This document shows positions 1-6,697 of a DNA stretch of 10,696 bases, one piece after another (position 1 is the stretch's first letter; the number at the start of each line of letters is the position of its first letter). Under the pieces are notes generated by a model, which saw only the letters and a list, made by a program, of their open reading frames with translations, was not told the DNA's origin and searched no databases. A program made the translations under genes and the position numbers. The stretch lies in contig NAVB01002006.1 in the NCBI GenBank assembly GCA_002179805.1, positions 1 to 10,696 on the forward strand, read 5' to 3'. This DNA comes from Acanthamoeba lenticulata. Taxonomy: Eukaryota > Discosea > Longamoebia > Acanthamoebidae.

Positions 1-2465
1 ACCCTGTCCGAGAAGATGCACCACGCCCTGCCCAAGGCGACCATCGTTTCGTGTGACGCCAACGCCAGCGTGTTTGGCTGGCGTACATTCCGGAAGAACA
101 GGGCCATCCAGACCGTCCTGTGCAACCTGATCTACCCGCCCATTGGTACAACCTGCATGCGCGCTTGGCTGGCATGCAAGAAGGCGGTTGAACTCAGTGA
201 CGACAACCGCAAACACACAGGCGACGGGAAGCGCGAGGTGAAGCTGCGCCCTGACGCGCTCGTGTTTACGGAGGTGATCGAGCACATGGAGGCCACGCAA
301 CGCAAGCGCGTGATCGACCTTATCGCCTACCTCATCCGCCCCACCCGCCTGGTCGGTGCCCTCCCGCTCCCACTCTCTCACAAGGCCTCCCGCTGGGCTC
401 GAGCCTGACAACTTGTCACGTTGAATCGTGGGCGACATTGGCAGGTCGTCACGAGCCCTAACGTCGACTACAATGTCAACTTCCCGGGGCTGGCGGCCGG
501 CGGCTACCGCCACGCCGACCATCGCATCGAGTATAACCGGCAGCAGTGGCAGGCCGAGGTGGTCGATCCGCTCGCGCGGGCTGGCTACATCGTGACTGAC
601 TGTGAGCTGGAGCCTGGTAAGCCCGATCAGGCCAGCTTCATCGTGACCGCCCAGCTGGCCGATCCGGCCGAGCCCCCGCTGGCCACGCCGCAGGGTCATG
701 TCCTCCTTCGGTAGGACCCTCGTCTTCCCTTGTGGCGAGTCCACACTGAGTCCTCAGACTAAGACCATCGCTGCAGGGACGTGATGGGGATGGTGGAGCC
801 TATTTTCCTGCCCGACACACAGACTGTGGTTGAGTCCCGCATGCTGACGGTACACACACACACACATGCCCCACATGGGGCTCATGTAAGATGAGGATGT
901 GCTGATCTTGTTGTCGGGGCGCTGATGAGCAGGAGGGCTACACGTCCCCGGTGCTGATGGACACCATGAACCCGCCGTTCTATGCGGCGCCCACGATCGC
1001 GCCGGTGATGCACGCTCCGGCTGAGGCCCCTGATCACCTCGAGCACCCGGCTTCAGCCTTTGCCTACTACCAGTCCTTCGGTACCCCCGTCAGCATCAGT
1101 AATAAACATTTTTATTTGGAAGGTTTTATGATATAGTTGGACACTGAAACTGATTGACGTTTTGAGCAGGAGTTACTCGCGTCGTAGCGGAGAACAAGTA
1201 CATGGGGTCGCGGGGCCACATCATGGCCTTCCGTCACCCGAGCGTGTGCCCGGGCGACCTTCCACTGATCTCCATTCTCTCTCGCTCGGGTAGTTCATTT
1301 ATGTCGCTTTCGTTCTTTCGTGCTTCGTTCTTTGATTGACCTTATCAGAACCACTCTTCAGGGGCTTCGTTCTTTGACGACGACAGCACGATCCCATGGG
1401 AGTGGCACTCGGAGCTGTCGGCGGTGATGGAGCGCGAAGGTCTCGACTTTGTCATTCTTGACGGAGAGGTGTGCTCACCTGCTGGTAACCTTCACAACCA
1501 GCGTGCACGCTCATTGCTGATGCTCTCTTGCATATAAATATGATGCCCTGGTGCACCAGGTCCTGCCCTGGGTGCTCAAGGCCACTACGCTCGTGAGCGG
1601 CCAGTTCCTTGCACCCGGCGAGTGCGCCCTTGCTGCCCGCAAGTTCCTCCACGGCGAGGACTCACAACAATACGCAAACGCCAAGTGCGCTTCCTTCCCC
1701 CACACGGATTCGCCTGACAGTCCAGTCGAATCCAAACTCTCACTCACACGGATCCCCTCTGCGCCCAGGGCGTTCCTCGACTCGCTGGCCAACTTCACGC
1801 GCAACGACCCGCCCCACTTCCGCATATTCCAGGTGCTGGCCGCAGGCAAGAGCTACGCCGGCTCCGACCCGCTGCGGCCGGCCTTCACCCCGCAGTACCT
1901 TGGCCACTACCTGCCGGTGCGCCGCACTTTGCTGCATTGGTCTTGATGTAATGTCACCAGCTCACGTCACCCACCTCACACATCACAATAACAGGACGCA
2001 GAGCGGTACAACCTCATCGAGCGGCTGGCCACGGAGCACCTGAAGCCGACCGAGTACCGCTACATTGACCTGACCTCGGAGGACAGCAAGCGGGAGGCTG
2101 TTGACGCGTGGCAGCGCTACTGCGAGGCCGGGGGCGAGGGCTGGGTGGTCAAGCTGGCGCCGACCCTGGTGCGGTGGGACGCCGCCGGCAGGCCTGTGCT
2201 GCCGATGGTCAAGGTGCGCGGCCGCGACTACCTGCGCCTCATCTACGGCATTGACTACCTCGACCGGCCCTACTTTGACATCATCAAGAACCGCAGCGTG
2301 CACTCCAAGCGGGCGCTTTCGCGCCAGCAGAACGAGCTCGCCACGATTATCCTCAAGTGCTTCCTGGCCGGGGAGCGGCGCCAGGGCTGCAAATACCTGG
2401 CGGCCTTCCATGGCCTCGACTTCCTCACCCTCCGCAACAGCGACAAGGACTACCTGCTTCTCTAA
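1..2465 (+). CDS. Hen1 methyltransferase fused to bacterial-type Pnkp RNA ligase (5' partial, spliced)
   Basis: Exons are 1-145, 221-351, 445-710, 777-849, 933-1080, 1170-1289, 1362-1468, 1560-1684, 1769-1916 and 1995-2465 (TAA). All junctions keep frame. The intron 146-220 is tentative, because it is 75 bases long, stop-free and in frame; with it removed about 577 residues remain. N-terminal part: Hen1 methyltransferase, which adds a 2'-O-methyl to an RNA 3' end. The acidic S-adenosylmethionine contact is probably the Asp at 55-57. The metal ligands are EVIEH (271-285) and HADH (511-522). SPN...YNV follows at 454-477. The glycine-rich motif I is off the left edge. C-terminal part: Pnkp ligase, with LEHPASAFAYY (1039-1071), adenylation Lys in ENKYMGSRG (AAG 1196-1198), LSRSG.SFFDD, LDGE.LPW, GGEGWVVK (2130-2153), KVRGRDYLRLIY (2211-2246) and the helical C-terminus. 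Pnkp kinase and phosphatase are not visible. This is expected to join and methyl-mark cleaved RNA. Family assignment is firm; the single-polypeptide model is inferred from splice phase. Confidence 0.85.
711..776 (+). other. Intron at the methyltransferase-ligase boundary, with a stop codon across its donor
   Basis: The donor is GTAGGA at 711, the acceptor GCTGCAG ends at 776, and the phase is 2. Unspliced, the methyltransferase frame stops at TAG 712-714, one codon past the junction. Spliced, CG plus G makes Arg. The next exon (777-849) then reads on into VVESRML, which resembles the VETRL segment found between phosphatase and ligase in bacterial Pnkp. Choosing between splicing and retention would therefore give a fused or a methyltransferase-only protein. 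At 66 bases it is the shortest intron in the window. Confidence 0.7.
852..866 (+). repeat. (AC)n microsatellite inside an intron
   Basis: A run of about seven AC units lies just after the donor at 850, in the intron 850-932 of the Hen1-ligase gene. It is non-coding and probably length-variable. Confidence 0.9.
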
Positions 2466-2663
2466 TGAGCCAAAAATTCAACCCACACACTGCGTGATCA
2501 CGACAATCGAAAAATTGGCGCCATCGAGCCCGCGCAAAAGAGGCAAGGAGCGTGAGCGTGTGCTCGGAGCGCAAGCACCGGCTCTTCTCTTTCTTTTCTT
2601 GGAGGAGAGAGCAAAACAACACAATAGTAGTAGTGGTAGTAGTCCTTAGTTTAGTCAGAGCTC
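2466..2663. other. Spacer between two convergent genes, with a TAG-rich repeat
   Basis: These 198 bases separate the stop of the Hen1-ligase gene from the stop of the minus-strand glycosyltransferase gene, so they hold the 3' untranslated ends of both. There is a pyrimidine tract at 2582-2600 and an imperfect TAG trinucleotide repeat at 2625-2643. I see no AATAAA signal and no gene. Confidence 0.7.
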
Positions 2664-3706
2664 TCAGAGGGAGAGTGGAGGTAGGAGGTCGGCAAGTGTT
2701 CGGTCAAGAACCCTTGCAGACTTGTCGTTCTTGGTAAAGTAGGTAGCATTCCGCACTGAGTCTTTGTTGAGGCGCGTAGCGTCTCCCCGAGTCATCTTGA
2801 CCTTTTCAAAGAACTCCCATGACTGGAGTGGGTAGTGGTGCAGTCGGATGTGGTCATGCGGGTTCATGACCACAGAGTGATTGTTCATGGCACCTGTCCA
2901 GTGCAGTCGAATTTTGCTGGCGGGAATGTGAGCCGTCTGTGCGATCCACTTGCTGCTGACGCTCCCGCCCAGGGTCTTCCGTCTGTGCACGTTGGCTCGA
3001 CGCACAGAAGGCGGGTGCTGGATAGCACCAGAGGTGCCAAACACCCACCACTGCGCCATGATGCTGTCGACGTGCGCGAACGGCAGCGAATCGTTCGCAA
3101 GTACCGACTTAAGCGTTGTGCCGTTTTGCGTGGCGAACCAAAACTCGTCAAGATCGGCGTTGATGATCCACTGGTAGGCCTGTGCCTCTGGCGATGCGTA
3201 GGTGTTGACCAGTGTCTTGGCCTGACTGTGCTTGTCCGGTTGGAAAGAGTACGTGACGAGGCCGCAGTCAATGTAGGGCTGAAGGATGGCGAGAGGGTTG
3301 TCGGTGCTGTCGTTGTCGATCAAGAAGAAGTGGTCCACACCCTAATAATTCCGAATCAAAAAAAAATTTAAAAAATAAGCACCACGAGCAAGAGCCATGT
3401 CGAGGCGGGCCCCTAAGGACGTACATGACGGTCAGGGAGGGGGATTACCTGCCACAAGTAGTGCTCAAGCCACTCCTGCATGGTCATGGTCTCCTGTTTG
3501 AAGAGCGACATGATCGCTAGAAAGTAATCATTCTTTGGTTTGCTCCCGTTGTGGCTTGGGCATTTCGCCAACGACGTAGCTACCTTGGGGTGGTCTGCCC
3601 AGGAGTCGAAAGTTCGTGCCGCCCACTGGAAACCAGGTTCCCGGAGCAGCACGACGATAGCGCCCATCTGGATTAACAGAACCACCAGCCGAAGGACTTT
3701 TGCCAT
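2664..3706 (-). CDS. GT92/DUF23-like type II membrane glycosyltransferase
   Basis: There are two exons on the minus strand: 3706-3449 (start ATG) and 3341-2664 (stop TGA). The 107-base intron 3342-3448 has donor GTAATC and acceptor TTATTAG, in phase 0. The product is 311 residues. Residues 5-21 are a hydrophobic stretch after a short basic N-terminus, as in a signal anchor that leaves the catalytic domain in the Golgi or ER lumen. The catalytic domain has EWLEHYLWQGVDHFFLIDN followed by DSTDN (about 78-101), the family's nucleotide-sugar-binding start. DLD at 149-151, in NADLDEFW, is the metal-binding motif. RLHHYPLQSWEFF lies near the C-terminus. This pattern fits the GT92 (DUF23) and related inverting GT-A families. 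Donor and acceptor sugars cannot be read from the sequence. The spliced junction restores the conserved motif exactly, which supports the model. Confidence 0.85.
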
Positions 3707-3820
3707 CCTGCTGCTCTCTGCAGTGTTGTGGAACTTAGGACTATCATCAACTCTTTTCTTTGCTCCGTTATTAAGCTTACACTTTTTTACGACGCCAGAC
3801 CTTAATTAAGTTATGGGGTG

Positions 3821-3828
3821 TATAAAAG
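3821..3828 (+). promoter_or_regulatory. TATA box (TATAAAAG), plus strand
   Basis: A perfect TATAAAAG faces rightward, 115 bases beyond the start of the leftward glycosyltransferase gene. It implies a plus-strand transcript starting near 3850 whose product I could not identify. A palindrome, CTTAATTAAG (3801-3810), lies just upstream. Confidence 0.55.
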
Positions 3829-4519
3829 ACGCAAAAAAGGCAACTTGCTGTTTCCATCTAAGATTCTTCACAGGTGCAGGCATTCTTGTCATTTCATGCT
3901 CATTTCAGGTAGGGCTCGAGCTTCAAGAGCCGCTCCGACAGCGAGGCCGTCTCGTACATGAGAACGGACTCGAGATGACCTTGAGCTCTAAGTTCGAGTG
4001 CACGTGAGCCGACGGGCCCGTGAGCTCTTGACGTTTACGCAGGATAACAACAAAAAACGCCATTCTTGCCATTCGCGAGCCAGGCGGGGCGGCAGCGATA
4101 AGGGGCGCAAGACGAACGAAGCCGAGGCCGTTGATGATGATGACAACGACCGGAGCGGGTTAGTCAAGTTGAGGTGGGACGTCTTGAGGAACCCGGCAAA
4201 GGCCGACCAGGTCCCCAATTGGCCGATTGTCATCACACGCGTGAAGCTGGCTACTGACTCCCGCAGCTTTCATGCTTTGCATCACGCAGCCTCTGCGGCC
4301 GTGGGGTGCGAGTGGGGACGAAGCTAGCGGCCGCGGCAGCAGCAATGGCGGTGGTGGCCAGTGGTTGCGGGTACGTGAATGAGTGGTAGGCCTCATAGAG
4401 AGAAAAGTTGTATTTTAACAAAAGAAGAAAAAGATTTCTTACAAAGGGAGGAGCCGCCAGGAGGTGAGGAGCGGCCCTATCACTAAAAAGTGGCCGTAAC
4501 CAAGCTTAAACTGACATGA
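3829..4519. other. Unresolved region: probable small gene, strand and exons uncertain
   Basis: The region between the TATA box and the end of the thiamine-diphosphate enzyme gene has coding-like, G/C-rich third codon positions on both strands, but no model I could close. On the plus strand, an open frame at 4002-4327 has an acidic and basic low-complexity stretch and no ATG. On the minus strand there are two ATG-started frames, 4396-4160 (78 residues) and 4233-3988 (81 residues), plus a short frame ending at TGA 3902-3900. A plausible plus-strand acceptor ends at 3908 (TTTCAG). None of the translations resembles a family I know. The last 120 bases are AT-rich and are probably the 3' untranslated ends of flanking transcripts. 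Confidence 0.3.
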
Positions 4520-6400
4520 TCACATTCTGACCCAGCCTCTGATCTTGAGCTGCGGCGGTGGGGGCACGATCATGTCCTCAGCCGAATCTAACAGTGGTGA
4601 CATGTTTTCGAGCGAGTTGCCAAAGTCGGTCTTGGGCTGCATGCCGTGCTGTTCGTGCACGTTCACGTCGTAAACGGCAAGGCCAGGTGTGGCCATGAGT
4701 TCCGGCTGCAGCTGTGCGATTGAAGTGATGCGCTCAGCTGTGGCTACACCATAGGCGCGCGCAACAGCCACGAAGTCGATGCCTGGCCCGGCCTTGCCGT
4801 AGAGGTCTTCCGAGGTGGTGGCCACGTGACGGCCGCCGAGGTAGGAGTTTTGAAACTGCTTCATGATCCCGTAACCACTGTTGTTGAGCACAAACACCTT
4901 GATGTTGAGCTTGTAGTGTGCGGCCGTCACAAGTTCCTGGATGTTCTGCTGGAAGCCACCGTCGCCGATGATGCAAAACACTGGCCGATTGGGGGAGCCA
5001 ATAGCAGCACCTATGGCCGCAGGCAAAGCGTAGCCCATGCTGCTGTTGCTCAGGTTGGAGAATATGCGCTGCTCGCTGGTGCGCGTGCGGAGTGTCTGGA
5101 AAGTCCAAACAAGCGTGGCACCCGTGTCAACGGCTACGATCGCGTCGCTTGGCAAGAAGCTGTTGACCTTGTCCAGTAATTCGTACGGAGAGACGTAGCC
5201 ATCGAACGTGGGGCGCAGCTCAACTCCGTACTTCGTGCGCCACTGCTTTAGCTTATCCCGCCATTCCGCAATGGAGAGAGGGGGTATCGCCGAGGCCATC
5301 TCGAGTGCTGAGGAGAGCTGAGTGACGAAGTCGTGCACGTCCATGACCAATCCAACATCAACATGTGTGCCTCGCTCGCGGAGCTTGTCGATCTCGTTCG
5401 TATCAATGTCGACCATCACCCTGCGGCTGCGCGTAGAAAAGCCTTTGAGGTTGCCACCAGTCTGCCGCGTGTCCAGGCGGGAACCAAGAACCACAAGCAA
5501 GTCGGCGTTCTGAATAGCAAAGTTGGCGATACGATCGCCGTAGACGCCGATAGGGCCCAGACCAAGGTCTTCATTGTTGTCGATTATGATGGGCGGCAAT
5601 ACATCAAGACCACCCCATGACGTAGTGAATGGTACCTGCAATTGCCGTAGCATTTTGGCCAGCTCATTCTTCGCCCTGCGGGCGCCATCACCCAGCACAA
5701 ACAGTGGCCGTTCCGACTGGCTCAGAATATCTGCCACTTGCCGGATCTCCGCGCGAGGAAGAGAGTCCTGACTGGGCCCAGCTAAGACAGTATTATCGGT
5801 AATCGTAGTGGAGTACACCGGCGGTAACACGAGTGGGGAGGAACGCTGGATGTTCGACATTTGTACGTTGACGGGGAGGTCGATAAGGCTGGGGCCCTTG
5901 CGCCCATCCATCATTAGCCTCAATGCTTGGCTCAGCGCGGGCTCAAGCTCGTCAGTCGTCGAAATCCTGCGGATGCACTTGGTGAACGGACGAAAACAGT
6001 CAACAACCGGCATCTCCTGGAAGCCCACTTGTCGCGGCTTAGAGCGTATGGAGTCGAGTGACTCGTTCATGTTGACCTGGCCGCTGATAAAAAGAGCTGG
6101 AATGCTGTCATAGAAGCAGCCACAAAGGCCGTTGAGCACGTTCTGTACTCCTGGCCCACTGGTAATCACCACGCACGCCGGCCTCCCCGTAGCGCGGTAG
6201 AAACCATCCACAGCCATACTGGCGGCTTGCTCATGCTGGGGGCAGTAGTACTTGGCCCCGCTGTAGCGGGAAATGGCATCCACGAAGGGGGCAATAGCGC
6301 CACCGGTAAGCAGGAAGAAGGTGTCTATTCCAGCCCTACATAACGATTCGACAAGGTAGTCCACCACGAGAACCTCTGTGCTTGACTGAGTGGCGCTCAT
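4520..6400 (-). CDS. Thiamine-diphosphate-dependent acetolactate-synthase-like enzyme, intronless
   Basis: A single uninterrupted frame of 626 residues runs from ATG 6400 to TGA 4520. It has the three-domain plan of the pyruvate oxidase/acetolactate synthase family. The N-terminal pyrimidine-binding domain has the activating Glu57 in PQHEQAASMA and TSGPG (about 80-84). The middle domain has VLGDGARRAKNEL and DLLVVLGSRLDTRQTGG. The C-terminal domain has the cofactor motif GDGG...NN (479-507). The reaction class is decarboxylation or carboligation of a 2-oxo acid; the substrate is unknown. The segments SKPRQVGFQEMP and FG.SLENMSPLL look closer to homologues I recall from bacterial surface-polysaccharide loci than to plant or fungal acetolactate synthase. 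There is no obvious transit peptide, so it is probably cytosolic. It stands between genes with many introns. No TATA box was seen upstream. Confidence 0.88.
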   Translation of the reverse strand: MSATQSSTEVLVVDYLVESLCRAGIDTFFLLTGGAIAPFVDAISRYSGAKYYCPQHEQAASMAVDGFYRATGRPACVVITSGPGVQNVLNGLCGCFYDSIPALFISGQVNMNESLDSIRSKPRQVGFQEMPVVDCFRPFTKCIRRISTTDELEPALSQALRLMMDGRKGPSLIDLPVNVQMSNIQRSSPLVLPPVYSTTITDNTVLAGPSQDSLPRAEIRQVADILSQSERPLFVLGDGARRAKNELAKMLRQLQVPFTTSWGGLDVLPPIIIDNNEDLGLGPIGVYGDRIANFAIQNADLLVVLGSRLDTRQTGGNLKGFSTRSRRVMVDIDTNEIDKLRERGTHVDVGLVMDVHDFVTQLSSALEMASAIPPLSIAEWRDKLKQWRTKYGVELRPTFDGYVSPYELLDKVNSFLPSDAIVAVDTGATLVWTFQTLRTRTSEQRIFSNLSNSSMGYALPAAIGAAIGSPNRPVFCIIGDGGFQQNIQELVTAAHYKLNIKVFVLNNSGYGIMKQFQNSYLGGRHVATTSEDLYGKAGPGIDFVAVARAYGVATAERITSIAQLQPELMATPGLAVYDVNVHEQHGMQPKTDFGNSLENMSPLLDSAEDMIVPPPPQLKIRGWVRM

Positions 6401-6697
6401 CGTTGTTAATCAACAAGACACAGAATTTACAGAGCGCTCACTCCCTCTCAGGAGGTAACAGAACTAGTCCAAAAGGTCAACGTTGTTGCTAAAAGGTAGC
6501 CACATAGTCGCTTTTTTTGGTTCGTTTCGCCAGCCTTCTGCTTGTTGGGCTGCAAGCTCAACACAAAAATGGAGATAGGCGACGCTGATAGGGAACGACG
6601 CGTTTCAGTGACTGTAACGGCGGAGCGGGCGTTGTAGTTGTTGTCAAGCAGCTTGACAAGAAGACAACAACAATGAATCTTGCGAAAAAGTACAACC
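6401..6697. other. Spacer: promoter of the thiamine-diphosphate enzyme and 3' end of the beta-helix gene
   Basis: Both neighbours read leftward, so this spacer should hold the 3' untranslated region of the beta-helix gene (right part) and the promoter and leader of the enzyme gene (left part). I see no TATA box, tRNA or open frame that looks real. The one notable structure is an inverted repeat, listed separately. Confidence 0.6.
6641..6659. repeat. Perfect inverted repeat (9-base arms, 1-base centre)
   Basis: TTGTCAAGC (6641-6649) and its exact reverse complement GCTTGACAA (6651-6659) flank a single A. GTTGT and ACAAC copies lie further out on each side. It lies about 40 bases past the stop codon of the beta-helix gene. 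It could be a protein-binding palindrome or a cruciform/hairpin in the 3' untranslated region. Confidence 0.75.

Noticed and set aside
421..714. A separate Hen1 gene ending at the TAG at 712-714
   Set aside because: The TAG overlaps a GTAGGA donor, splicing 711-776 keeps frame, and the next exon carries Pnkp-like sequence. The stop remains possible in an unspliced isoform and is reported as such.
951..1136. A 61-residue ORF starting at ATG 951 as an independent gene
   Set aside because: Its first part is an internal exon (933-1080) of the ligase. The rest is intron sequence 1081-1169.
1511..1849. Minus-strand 112-residue ORF
   Set aside because: It is antisense to ligase exons and introns, has no recognisable motifs, and is explained by high GC content.
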